Positions 53,477 through 61,475 of a stretch of 64,000 nt of DNA are shown here, in pieces. Where the stretch lies: contig CAVZCC010000008.1 in NCBI GenBank assembly GCA_963773765.1, forward strand, positions 310,001 to 374,000, given 5' to 3'. Each line of letters starts with the position of its first letter. The first letter of the stretch is position 1. This stretch comes from CAVZCC01 sp963773765. GTDB lineage: Bacteria > Actinomycetota > Acidimicrobiia > Acidimicrobiales > Microtrichaceae. Made by a program: the position numbers and the translations under genes. The notes beneath the pieces were generated by a model. The model searched no databases and was not told the DNA's origin. It saw only the letters and a program-made list of their open reading frames with translations.

Positions 53477-55264
53477 TCAGTCCCTGACCGCCACCAGCAC
53501 CGGGACCCGCCCCCGTTGGATGGCCGCGATCCGTGCGGCCAGGTCCTGCACCGTGGCGTAGCGGACCGCGGCCAGCGGATCGCCCGGCGGCGCATCGGCG
53601 CCCTCGGCGATCACCCGCTCCCGCTCCGCGGTGAGGCGGTCGATCTCCTCCAGCTGGTCGGCCGGGATCGGCTGGTACTCGTCGACGACCCGCCACCCGT
53701 CGTCGACCAGCTCCTGTCGGGCCGACGGCGGCGCCACCTTCACCTGCAGCGCCCCGGTGCCGTCACCGCCCCGGTGCTCGCCGAACCGCCAGCCCTCCTC
53801 CGCCACGGTGGTCACATCCAGCCCCGCGTCCTCCAGGCGGACCAGCGCCCCTGCCATCACGTCGCGGGACGGATCGTCGGGCGTGGCCACCATGTGCACC
53901 GGTCGGTCGCCAGGATCGGCCTCCAACACCGCGGCCACGACGGCCTCCACGCTGGGGGCGTAGTCGGCCAGGGGATTGTCGGCGGTGACCTGCTGGACGC
54001 ACAACAGCGCCCCGAGCCCCACCGCCACCGCCGCGCCCCCGGTCACCAGGGCGGGACGCAACCGGTCGGGCAGGGCCCGGGCCACCGCGGCGAGCCCGAC
54101 GGCCATGACCACCGCCACGACGGACCGGTGCGCGACCAACAGGTAGCTGAACACCACGCCCTTGATCGACGCCGTGGCCACCACCGTCGCCACCAGCGCG
54201 GTGGCGCTGATGAGCGACGCCCGCACGTAGGCGTGATCGGCGCGGCGCACCGCCACCACCGCCCCGGCCGCGGGCACCACCAGCCAGACGGGGACGCGTG
54301 CCGCGGTGGCGGTGATCTGCTCGACCAGCGTGCCGGCGTCCACCCAGGCCGGGTGCCACGCGAAGAAGCGACTGACCAGTCCGGCGCCCGCGGACATGCC
54401 CACCCTCGACTCCGGGCCGGACAGGTCCTGCGCCATCCGGGTGACGTTGCCGGGGTCACCGGTGAACTGCTCGACCAGCGGGGGGATCCACAGCACCGCC
54501 GCCACCCCCGCCCCCCAGGCCGCGGCCCGCCATGGAACGCCCGGCGGGGCCTCGTCGGACCGGGACCGGCCACGGTGACCCCAGATCGCCAACGCGGTCG
54601 CCACCACGGTGACGCCCCCGACCAGCGGGAGGTTGCCGATGTGGGACTGCACCAGCAGCGTCCCGACCGGGAGGATCAACACCGCGGCCACCCGCTCCCG
54701 CTCGCCCCAGCCCCATGCCAGCACCACCATGAGCCCGGCCATGACCAGCGCCACGTACGGGTTCCACGCGGTGCGGACCAGTTCCGAGGGGACCGACAGC
54801 AGGACCAGCTCCAGGGCCACCAGCACCGCGACGCCGGCAACCCGGTCGACCGTGCGGGCGACCCACCACGCGGCGCCGACGGCCAGGGCGTGGCCCACCA
54901 TGGCGCCCACCAGCAGCCCCGCCCCGGAGGAGCCGAACAGCCGGTACGGGAGCGCCAGCGCCAGGAACTGGGCCGGACCGGGATGGCTCCAGCCGAACCG
55001 CGAGTACACCCCCAGCAGGGGCAGGTGCGACGGCACGTCGCGCACCCGCATCTCCACCAGGGCCTCGTCCCCCACCGGCAGCCAGCCCTGCTGCAGCGCG
55101 CGCACGCACCCGATCGCCAGGGCCAGGCCCAGGACGGCGAGCGCCACCCACTCCAGCGGCGTCACGCCCGCGAGCCGCTCGGACGGCGCCGTCGCGGTGG
55201 GGTCGGGCCGGGCGTCGTCCACGGGCAGGCACGCTACCGAGGGAGGTGCCGTGGGGTCCGCCAT
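53477..55264 (-). CDS. polytopic membrane protein, GT-C glycosyltransferase-like
   Basis: 595 residues with about eleven hydrophobic helices and a C-terminal soluble domain of about 150 residues. The first loop after helix 1 has DEALVEMRVRDVP, an acidic motif in the place where GT-C enzymes hold catalytic aspartates, followed by the SHPGPAQFLALALPYRL segment. This resembles arabinofuranosyl/mannosyl transferases using polyprenyl donors, but the match is only by topology. The ATG at 55262-55264 lies 25 bp from the divergent FrhB-type gene. Confidence 0.7.
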   Translation of the reverse strand: MADPTAPPSVACLPVDDARPDPTATAPSERLAGVTPLEWVALAVLGLALAIGCVRALQQGWLPVGDEALVEMRVRDVPSHLPLLGVYSRFGWSHPGPAQFLALALPYRLFGSSGAGLLVGAMVGHALAVGAAWWVARTVDRVAGVAVLVALELVLLSVPSELVRTAWNPYVALVMAGLMVVLAWGWGERERVAAVLILPVGTLLVQSHIGNLPLVGGVTVVATALAIWGHRGRSRSDEAPPGVPWRAAAWGAGVAAVLWIPPLVEQFTGDPGNVTRMAQDLSGPESRVGMSAGAGLVSRFFAWHPAWVDAGTLVEQITATAARVPVWLVVPAAGAVVAVRRADHAYVRASLISATALVATVVATASIKGVVFSYLLVAHRSVVAVVMAVGLAAVARALPDRLRPALVTGGAAVAVGLGALLCVQQVTADNPLADYAPSVEAVVAAVLEADPGDRPVHMVATPDDPSRDVMAGALVRLEDAGLDVTTVAEEGWRFGEHRGGDGTGALQVKVAPPSARQELVDDGWRVVDEYQPIPADQLEEIDRLTAERERVIAEGADAPPGDPLAAVRYATVQDLAARIAAIQRGRVPVLVAVRD

Positions 55265-55277
55265 CGGGAGCCGCGGG

Positions 55278-55289
55278 TAGATTCCGCCC
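55278..55289 (+). promoter_or_regulatory. candidate -10 box for leaderless FrhB-type transcript
   Basis: TAGATT (55278-55283), six bases, then ATG. There is no Shine-Dalgarno. Confidence 0.5.
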
Positions 55290-56474
55290 ATGTCGCTGGC
55301 CGAGCAGCTCGAAGCAACCGCCTCCACCCGCTGGATGAACCAGTGGAAGGAGCTCAAGGCCGAGGTCATCGACCCCGGGCTGTGCACGGGCTGCGCGGGC
55401 TGCGTCATCTCCTGTCCCCACGACGTGATCGGTTACGACCACGAACAGGGCGGCTACAAGCCGTTCCACCTGGAGGACGAGCTGGGCCCGGACGACTGCG
55501 TCCACGGCCAGAAGGGCTGCACCACCTGCACCCGGGCCTGCCCCCGGTTCCGCCTGTGGGAGGGCCAGGCCGACGACCACCTGTTCGGCCGCCTCCGGGC
55601 CGAGGACGAGGTGGCCGGCGTGTACCAGGACATCCTCCTGACCCGGGCGGCGGACGACCACGTGAACGAGACCGGACAGGACGGCGGGCTGGTGTCGGCC
55701 ATCCTGATCTGGGCCATGGAGCACGACTACATCGATGCCGCCCTCGTCTCCTACCTGGAGGGCGGCCAGGCCGGCTCCTGGAAGGCCGTGCCCGGCGTCG
55801 CCGCCACCAAGGAAGAGGTCCTGGCCTCCGCCGGCAGCCGGTACACGTACTCGGCCAACACCCTGGCCATCGACCAGGCCCTGGAGGCCGGCCACAGGCG
55901 CCTTGCCCTGGTGGGCATGAGCTGCCAGTCGTCGGTGCCCCCGGTCATGTGGGCCCGCAAGGCGGGCAAGATCTCCAAGCCCATCGTGTTCAACCTGGGC
56001 CTGTTGTGCTCCAAGACCTTCGACGACGCCATCTTCGCCGAGCTGTTCTGGGCCAAGTACGGCCTGGCCAAGGAGCACATGGTGAAGATGAACATCAAGG
56101 GCGTGTTCCAGATCTGGATGGACGACGGGGCGTACCACGAGATCAACCTGAAGGAGTGCCACGCCTGGACCCGGGAGGGCTGCACGCACTGCCCCGACTT
56201 CGCGGCGGAGCACGCAGACATCTCCTGCGGCGGGATCGGCGAGAACGCCAACTGGACGCTCACGATCGTTCGCACCGACCTGGGCCGCGAGATCATCTCC
56301 CGCATGATCGACGCCGGGGTGATCGAGGCCCGGCCCGGCGACTCGGACCCCGGCGCCATCGCGCTCATGCGCAAGCTGGCCGAGAAGTCACGGTCGCGCT
56401 GGCCCGCCACGGCCGAGGCCAGCGTGAGGGTGGGGCTACCGGAGCCGAAGCGGAAGGCTCCCGCTCCGGCCTGA
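55290..56474 (+). CDS. FrhB-type coenzyme F420 hydrogenase/dehydrogenase beta subunit homologue
   Basis: 394 residues. Two ferredoxin-like [4Fe-4S] sites are visible: Cys32, 35, 38 and 42 (CTGCAGCVISCP) and Cys70, 77, 80 and 84 (GCTTCTRACP). The FrhB N- and C-terminal domains follow, with QDGGLVSAILIWAMEH, LVGMSCQSSVPPVMWARKAG and HCPDFAAEHADISCGGIG. Members reduce F420 or act as ferredoxin-dependent oxidoreductases. No hydrogenase partner is nearby, so the substrate is open. Actinobacteria commonly make F420. Confidence 0.88.
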   Translation: MSLAEQLEATASTRWMNQWKELKAEVIDPGLCTGCAGCVISCPHDVIGYDHEQGGYKPFHLEDELGPDDCVHGQKGCTTCTRACPRFRLWEGQADDHLFGRLRAEDEVAGVYQDILLTRAADDHVNETGQDGGLVSAILIWAMEHDYIDAALVSYLEGGQAGSWKAVPGVAATKEEVLASAGSRYTYSANTLAIDQALEAGHRRLALVGMSCQSSVPPVMWARKAGKISKPIVFNLGLLCSKTFDDAIFAELFWAKYGLAKEHMVKMNIKGVFQIWMDDGAYHEINLKECHAWTREGCTHCPDFAAEHADISCGGIGENANWTLTIVRTDLGREIISRMIDAGVIEARPGDSDPGAIALMRKLAEKSRSRWPATAEASVRVGLPEPKRKAPAPA

Positions 56475-56523
56475 CGGTCCGTGCGGCCGCCGGGGGCGGG
56501 GACCGGTCAGGCCCCCCTGGGGC

Positions 56524-56865
56524 TCAGGCCGCTTCGGTGCAGCTGTCGAAGACCGACTGGATGTTCTTGGGGACCTTGATGTCGCCCGCCGACTCCTCGG
56601 CCTGCTGCTCCTCGAACTTCTTGGCGTCGTCGAAGGGGACCTTGTCCTTCAGCCCGTCGAGGACGCACTTGCAGTAGTCCTCCGGCGCCTGGGGCCCGCC
56701 CTCGTCGGCCGCCTGCTGCTTGCAGCCGAAGGTGAAGTTGGCCTCGTAGGCGTCGTCGTAGCTGGTGGGCTGGGTCTGGGCGCCGCAACCGGTCACGAAC
56801 ACGGCCACGGCAGCCACGACGGGCAGCAGCAACAGGCGGGCGGGGCGGGGGCGGCGGGCGGGCAT
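56524..56865 (-). CDS. small lipoprotein, unknown function
   Basis: 113 residues. Basic N-terminus, hydrophobic core (LLLLPVVAAVAVFV) and lipobox VTGC show an exported lipoprotein. The mature part has four cysteines (FGCKQ, DYCKC, DSCTE) and a helical EDYCKCVLDGLKDKVPFDDA stretch. I recognise no family. GAGGA lies five bases before the ATG. A plausible promoter -10 (TACGGT) lies about 30 nt upstream. Confidence 0.75.
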   Translation of the reverse strand: MPARRPRPARLLLLPVVAAVAVFVTGCGAQTQPTSYDDAYEANFTFGCKQQAADEGGPQAPEDYCKCVLDGLKDKVPFDDAKKFEEQQAEESAGDIKVPKNIQSVFDSCTEAA

Positions 56866-56944
56866 CAGGGTCCTCGGGACAGGTGTCAGGGCGGGACCAC
56901 CGTAGCGGCCCCCACCCGTCGCGCCCCAACAGCCCACCCACTCC

Positions 56945-57049
56945 CACCGGGAACCACCTCCACAACTTCAGGGCGCCCCGAAGGGCGCCCTGCCCCCACC
57001 GGGGACCACCTCCACAACACGTCAGGGCGCCCCGAAGGGCGCCCTGACG
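56945..57049. repeat. duplicated segment of about 52 bp with strong hairpins
   Basis: Two tandem copies (from 56945 and 56997) each contain CCACCTCCACAAC followed by a hairpin with loop CGAA. The stems are 9 bp (56970-56991) and 13 bp (57020-57049). They lie downstream of the small minus-strand gene and probably act as tandem terminators. Confidence 0.8.
57020..57049 (-). terminator. 13-bp hairpin with CGAA tetraloop
   Basis: CGTCAGGGCGCCC and its exact complement flank CGAA, 66 nt past the stop of the small hypothetical gene. A second weaker copy follows at 56970-56991. Confidence 0.55.
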
Positions 57050-57115
57050 CTGGATGGCTGGGTTGGGATTGGGTTGGGATCTCGTCCCGTCGCCGTCAGG
57101 GCGACGGGAGTCGGG

Positions 57116-57367
57116 TCAGTCGGACCACAGGGAAGCAGCCCGGTCCGGGTCGTAGTCGAACATGTCCACCGTCACCCCGAACGCCGCCGTGTCGGTCAGC
57201 GGCAGGGCCCGCTCGGCGATGCGGGGGGTGACGGCGACGGCGAGTGCACCCCACAGTCCCTTGCGGCCCCTGGGGGCTGCGGTGGGCACCGCCACGAGGT
57301 GGTCGACCAACTGGTCGACCGACACCTGGTGGCCCTGGCCCTGGGGGGTGATGTGCATCGTTCGCAT
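57116..57367 (-). CDS. small hypothetical protein (83 aa)
   Basis: Begins MRTMHITPQGQGHQVSVDQL and ends MFDYDPDRAASLWSD. It has no membrane helix or known motif. The coding potential rests on composition and a clean reading frame ending before the hairpins. Two ATG codons (57367 and 57358) are possible, neither with a good Shine-Dalgarno. Confidence 0.5.
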   Translation of the reverse strand: MRTMHITPQGQGHQVSVDQLVDHLVAVPTAAPRGRKGLWGALAVAVTPRIAERALPLTDTAAFGVTVDMFDYDPDRAASLWSD

Positions 57368-57486
57368 GCCAGCAACTGTCGGCCCGTGACCCCCACCTCC
57401 GGAGGGCCGAACGACCCAAATGGGCCCGAATTGGTCCCGCCGGACCCCTCCCACGGGCCGAACGGCCCACGCTCCCGACGACCGGC

Positions 57487-58167
57487 TCACCCGGGGCCGG
57501 TCGAGGACCCCGTGAGCTCCCGCGCCCGGGCGAACACGGAGTCGAGCATCTCCTCGGTCAGGCGCCCGGTGAAGGTGTTCTGCTGGCTGACGTGGTAGCA
57601 GCCCAGGAGCACGGTGCCGTCCGGGGCCACCGCCTCCGCGCCGTGCCCGAACTTCGGGGCCCGGTCGAAGGCGAGCAACTTGGCGGCCTGGGTGAAGCCG
57701 AACGCCCCCAACGCCACCACGACCTCGACGTCACCCAGGAGCGCGTACTCCGCCTCCAGCCAGCCCCAGCAGGCGTCACGCTCCTCCGTGGTCGGCTTGT
57801 TGGCCGGCGGGGCGCACCGGACGGGAGCGGTGATGTAGGCGTCGGTCAGCTCCAGGCCGTCGTCCCGGTCGGTGGAGCCGGGCTGGTTGGCGTACCCCGC
57901 CCGGTACAGCGCCCGGTAGAGCCAGTCGCCCGACCGGTCCCCGGTGAACATCCGGCCGGTGCGGTTGGCGCCGTGGGCGGCCGGGGCCAGGCCCATCACC
58001 AGCAGGCGGGCAGCCGGATCGCCGAACCCGGGAACCGGCCGGCCCCAGTAGTCCTGGTCCCGGAAGGCGGCCCGCTTCTCCCGGGCGACGTCCTCCCGCC
58101 ACGCCACCAGGCGCGGACAGCGCCGGCACGCGCTGATGTCCTGGGCGAGCGCCTGCAGGGGATCCAC
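57487..58167 (-). CDS. udgB: uracil-DNA glycosylase, family 5 (UDGb)
   Basis: 226 residues; removes uracil and other deaminated bases from DNA. The UDGb motif GLAPAAHGANRTGRMFTGD is clear, as is the second motif CYHVSQQNTFTGRLT. Cysteines in ISACRRCPRL, APVRCAPP and ERDACWGW fit the [4Fe-4S] cluster. The GTG at 58165-58167 has TATGCT six bases upstream. High-GC genomes suffer cytosine deamination, which family 5 enzymes counter. Confidence 0.92.
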   Translation of the reverse strand: MDPLQALAQDISACRRCPRLVAWREDVAREKRAAFRDQDYWGRPVPGFGDPAARLLVMGLAPAAHGANRTGRMFTGDRSGDWLYRALYRAGYANQPGSTDRDDGLELTDAYITAPVRCAPPANKPTTEERDACWGWLEAEYALLGDVEVVVALGAFGFTQAAKLLAFDRAPKFGHGAEAVAPDGTVLLGCYHVSQQNTFTGRLTEEMLDSVFARARELTGSSTGPG

Positions 58168-58191
58168 CGCCCGAGCATAGGATCCCCCTTG
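58168..58191. promoter_or_regulatory. overlapping divergent promoters, 24-bp intergenic region
   Basis: The -10 box for udgB (TATGCT, minus strand, 58174-58179) overlaps by two bases the -10 box for the phosphomutase gene (TAGGAT, plus strand, 58178-58183). Gaps to the starts are 6 nt (GTG) and 8 nt (ATG; 5 nt to an in-frame TTG). Each -35 region would lie inside the opposite gene. Confidence 0.55.
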
Positions 58192-58920
58192 ATGGCCTCC
58201 CGTTCCCCGAGCACACGACCAGCCACCCCACGACCAGCCACCCAACGGTCCGGCGGCCCCACCTCACGCCCCTCCCGTCGCTCCCGTCGTCCCCCCCGGC
58301 CCACCTTGGTGCTGCTGGTCCGCCACGGCCAGACGGCGACCACCGGTTCGGTGCTCCCGGGCCGCGCCCCCGGGCTGCACCTGGCCGAGACCGGCCAGGC
58401 CCAGGCCCAGCGGGCCGCCGACCGCATCGGGGCGCTCAAGCGGGTCGACGCGGTGTTCGCCTCCCCCCTGGAGCGCACCCGGGAGACCGCAGCACCCATC
58501 GCCACCGCGACCGGGTGCACGGTCAAGCGGGCCAAGGGCCTGCTCGAGTGCGACTTCGGCGAGTGGACGGGACGCAAGCTGGGCGACCTGCGCAAGCTCC
58601 CGGAATGGAGCCGGGTCCAGTCCAACCCGTCGGGGTTCCGGTTCCCGGGTGGAGAGTCCTTCGCGGAGATGCAGTCCCGCATCTGGGGCGAGCTGGAGCG
58701 CCTGGTCACCGATCATCCCGGCGGCACCGTCGTTGCCGTGTCCCACGCCGACCCGATCAAGGCCGCGGTGGCCATGGCCACCGGCGTGCACCTCGACCTG
58801 TTCCAGCGAATCGTCATCTCGCCGTGCTCCATCACGCCGTTGCTGTTCACCGCCGACGGCCCGATCGTGCTGGCCGTGAACTCCACCGGCGACGACCTCA
58901 GCACGCTGGCCCCGTCATGA
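58192..58920 (+). CDS. histidine phosphatase / phosphomutase-like protein (MSMEG_4193 type)
   Basis: 242 residues. A basic, Ser/Pro/Arg-rich extension of about 38 residues precedes the histidine phosphatase domain. The catalytic motif is LLVRHGQT, with SPLERTRETAAP, the acid region LLECDFGEWTG and the second histidine in VVAVSHADPIKAA. The group is TIGR03848, known from actinobacteria next to DUF3090 and SCO1664 genes, as here. The substrate is unknown. It is first in a tight operon with gaps of 13, 6 and 32 nt. Confidence 0.88.
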   Translation: MASRSPSTRPATPRPATQRSGGPTSRPSRRSRRPPRPTLVLLVRHGQTATTGSVLPGRAPGLHLAETGQAQAQRAADRIGALKRVDAVFASPLERTRETAAPIATATGCTVKRAKGLLECDFGEWTGRKLGDLRKLPEWSRVQSNPSGFRFPGGESFAEMQSRIWGELERLVTDHPGGTVVAVSHADPIKAAVAMATGVHLDLFQRIVISPCSITPLLFTADGPIVLAVNSTGDDLSTLAPS

Positions 58921-58933
58921 AGGCCACCGGCGC

Positions 58934-59464
58934 ATGAGCAGCTCGTTCCACTTCGACGACCTCGACGCCCTCGTTCCCGGCACCATCGGTGAGCCGGGCG
59001 CCCGCGTCTTCTACCTGCAGGCCCGTCACGGCGACCAGGTCGTGTCGTTCCGCATGGAGAAGGAGCAGGTGGGCATGCTCGGCCAGTACCTGGGCCAGCT
59101 CGCCTCCGCCATGGGGACCACCGACCCGGACCGGGACATCGCCGGCCTCATCGAACCCGTCCAGCCCGAGTGGGTCGTGGGTTCGCTGGCCGTCGGTGTG
59201 GACGAGGACGCCAAGCTCATCTTCGTCACCGCGGAGGAACTGGTCCCCGACGACGACTTCGACGAGGACTTCGACGACGACACCATCGACGAGCTCCTCG
59301 AGTCGGAGCCGTCCGGTGCGGAGGCGGTGTTCACGCTGCGGCTGGGACAGGCTGCGGCGTTCGCCGAGGCCGCCCAGGAGTTGCTCGCGGCCGGGCGGCC
59401 GCCGTGCCGGCTGTGCGGGCGGCCCATCGGCCCCGAGGGCCACGCCTGCCCCCGCTGGAACTGA
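58934..59464 (+). CDS. DUF3090 family protein
   Basis: 176 residues, function unknown. The DUF3090 opening GEPGARVFYLQARHGDQVVSFRMEKEQV (quoted: GARVFYLQARHGDQVVSF) is clear, and a C-terminal zinc-ribbon-like PPCRLCGRPIGPEGHACPRWN has three cysteines and a histidine. An acidic stretch (DDDFDEDFDDD) lies in the middle. It is always found with the two flanking partners in actinobacteria. Confidence 0.9.
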   Translation: MSSSFHFDDLDALVPGTIGEPGARVFYLQARHGDQVVSFRMEKEQVGMLGQYLGQLASAMGTTDPDRDIAGLIEPVQPEWVVGSLAVGVDEDAKLIFVTAEELVPDDDFDEDFDDDTIDELLESEPSGAEAVFTLRLGQAAAFAEAAQELLAAGRPPCRLCGRPIGPEGHACPRWN

Positions 59465-59470
59465 GCCCAC

Positions 59471-60316
59471 ATGACGGCGGAGGACGGCGTGGGCGGTGCG
59501 TGGCACGAGCGGGAACCGGACGGGGCCGAGGAGTGGGACGACGGACCCGACCACCCCGACGACGGGGACGACGACGGCAACGTCGCCTACGAGTACGACG
59601 CCACGGTCGCCCCCGGGGACCCGGGCATCCGGGACGTGCTGGAGCAGGGCGACATCGAGGTCCTGGGCATGATGCCGTGGTCGAGCAACGGCACGTTCCT
59701 GGTGCGGGTCAGCGCCGGCGACGACCACGCCCCGGCCATCTACAAGCCGGAGCGGGGGGAGCGGCCGTTGTGGGACTTCCCGGGCGGGTTGTGGAAGCGG
59801 GAGGTGGCGTCCTCGGAGCTGTCCCGGTCGCTGGGCTGGGACCTGGTGCCCACCACCGTGGCCCGCACCGACGCCCCCATGGGGGTGGGATCGGTGCAGG
59901 CCTTCGTCCCGGCCCGGTTCGAGGAGCACTACTTCACGGTCAAGGACCGGCCCGGGTTCGCGGCCACCCTCAAGCGCCTCTGCGCGTTCGACCTGGTGGC
60001 CAACTCGGCGGACCGCAAGGGGGGCCACTGCCTCATCGACGACGCCGACCGCGTCTGGGCCATCGACAACGGCCTGACGTTCCACGCCGAGTTCAAGGTG
60101 CGCACCGTGATCTGGGACTTCGCGGGCGAGCCCATCCCCGACGACGTGGCCGACGCGCTCGCCGGCCTGGTCGCGGCCGGCCTGCCGGACGCCCTGGCGG
60201 CCCTGCTCGACCCGTTCGAGCGTGATGCCGTGCTCACCCGGGCCGGCGCGGTGCTGTCCGGGGGGCGGTTCCCCCACGACCCCAGCGGTCGGCGCTATCC
60301 CTGGCCCCTCGTCTGA
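59471..60316 (+). CDS. SCO1664 family protein (phosphatidylinositol-kinase-like fold)
   Basis: 281 residues, TIGR03843. After an acidic extension of about 50 residues it reads IEVLGMMPWSSNGTFLV, AIYKPERGERPLWDFPG, WKREVASSELSRSLGW, then AFDLVANSADRKGGHCL and VWAIDNGLTFH. The last two resemble the catalytic (DxxxxxxDRxxxN-like) and metal-binding (IDNG) loops of PI3/4-kinase-like enzymes. A kinase or AMP-transferring activity is possible, and its substrate is not known. Confidence 0.88.
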   Translation: MTAEDGVGGAWHEREPDGAEEWDDGPDHPDDGDDDGNVAYEYDATVAPGDPGIRDVLEQGDIEVLGMMPWSSNGTFLVRVSAGDDHAPAIYKPERGERPLWDFPGGLWKREVASSELSRSLGWDLVPTTVARTDAPMGVGSVQAFVPARFEEHYFTVKDRPGFAATLKRLCAFDLVANSADRKGGHCLIDDADRVWAIDNGLTFHAEFKVRTVIWDFAGEPIPDDVADALAGLVAAGLPDALAALLDPFERDAVLTRAGAVLSGGRFPHDPSGRRYPWPLV

Positions 60317-60348
60317 CCGGTGACCATGGCCCCGGGCGGAGCGACGCG

Positions 60349-61347
60349 ATGAGCGGCGGCGGGCTGGACCGATGGATCGCGGGCGGCGACCTGGACGAGC
60401 TCCTGCGGGAGGTCGACCGCTGCTGCGACCGGGGCGACTGGGACCGGCTCCTGGTCCTGCGGGACCGGTCGCGGGCCGCCACCGAGCGGGGCCACCAGCT
60501 CTGGCCGGCGGCGTCGTTCGCCGAGTACCGCATGGCGCTCGACGCGCCCGCGGCGTGGGCCGGCACCGTCGTGCGGGACGGGACCGGGTTCCTGGCCGCC
60601 GGACCGCTCACCGAGGTGGTGGCCCAGCACCACACCTGGGCCGAGCTGGAACCGCACCTGGTGCCGGGACCGTGGCGGTCGCTGGTGGCCCAGGAACGGG
60701 TCCTGCGGGGCGAGGTCGTGGACACCGAGGTGGTCGGCGAGCCCGCCGGCGACGGGCTGCCGGGTCGACTCCTGGCCTGGGAGCCCGGCTACCCCCTGGC
60801 CGAGTACCGACCCGACGCGGCCCGCTTTCCCGCCCCGGCCATCACGCCGCCCCGGGAGCCGGTGACCGGCGGGCGGGTGCTCCGGCCTGCCTCGGAGGGG
60901 TCCGACGGTGCCCGGGCCCTGGAGGAGGTGGTCCGCCACTGGGCTGCCCACAGCGACGGCCGCGTGCGGTCGGTCGCGTTGGAGGGCACTGCGGCCGACG
61001 CCCTGGCGACGTTGCAGGCCGGCTCCGACGGGCCCGGCACGACGCTGCGGCGGTGCCCGGTGTCCGCCGCCGACGCCGCCGCGCTCCTGGCCTGGTCCGC
61101 CGCGTCCGGCGGGGCGCGGGGCCGGCGCCGGGGCATGGCCACGGGCCGCTTCGAGGCGTGGTGGGCGCTGGCCGTCCTGACGGCCTGCGAGGACCGATGG
61201 CCGGTGGATCCGGGGCCTGCGGCCGAGGAGCTCCGCTACTGGGTGTGGGCGCCGGACGAGGCCCCGGTGGGCTGGACGTGTCGCCTCGCCGTGGAGGACC
61301 CGGCCGACGGCCTGGCCTGGGTGCTCGACGCCACCGACCGGGCCTGA
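60349..61347 (+). CDS. hypothetical protein of the SCO1664 operon
   Basis: 332 residues, no family recognised. N-terminal helices (LDELLREVDRCCDRGDWDRL, then AATERGHQLWPAASFAEYRM) resemble a repeat-like scaffold, and the C-terminal half has a small Ala-rich region and WALAVLTACEDRW. It follows the SCO1664 gene by 32 nt on the same strand and probably belongs to the unit. No membrane or signal sequence. Confidence 0.75.
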   Translation: MSGGGLDRWIAGGDLDELLREVDRCCDRGDWDRLLVLRDRSRAATERGHQLWPAASFAEYRMALDAPAAWAGTVVRDGTGFLAAGPLTEVVAQHHTWAELEPHLVPGPWRSLVAQERVLRGEVVDTEVVGEPAGDGLPGRLLAWEPGYPLAEYRPDAARFPAPAITPPREPVTGGRVLRPASEGSDGARALEEVVRHWAAHSDGRVRSVALEGTAADALATLQAGSDGPGTTLRRCPVSAADAAALLAWSAASGGARGRRRGMATGRFEAWWALAVLTACEDRWPVDPGPAAEELRYWVWAPDEAPVGWTCRLAVEDPADGLAWVLDATDRA

Positions 61348-61387
61348 CGGTCAGGCCGCCGCCCGGCGCAGCCCATCGTCGACGTCG

Positions 61388-61424
61388 GGCTGCAGAGGCC
61401 GCTCCGAGCGGCCGAATCAGCCCG
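61388..61424. terminator. nested hairpin between convergent genes
   Basis: GGCCGCT-CCG-AGCGGCC (61397-61413) lies inside an outer GGGCTG/CAGCCC pair, in the 128-nt gap between the operon end and the lactone oxidase end. The position suits a bidirectional terminator. Confidence 0.5.
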
Positions 61425-61475
61425 AGATGGAGTTGTCGGCGGCAAGGGAGGTTCGGCGGCAGCCGGCCTGGTGGG

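Noticed and set aside
52949..56677. Very long plus-strand open frame over the sigma factor, glycosyltransferase and FrhB genes
   Set aside because: Most of it is antisense to genes with clear domains. Its composition is shadow-like, and the FrhB gene is read in another frame.
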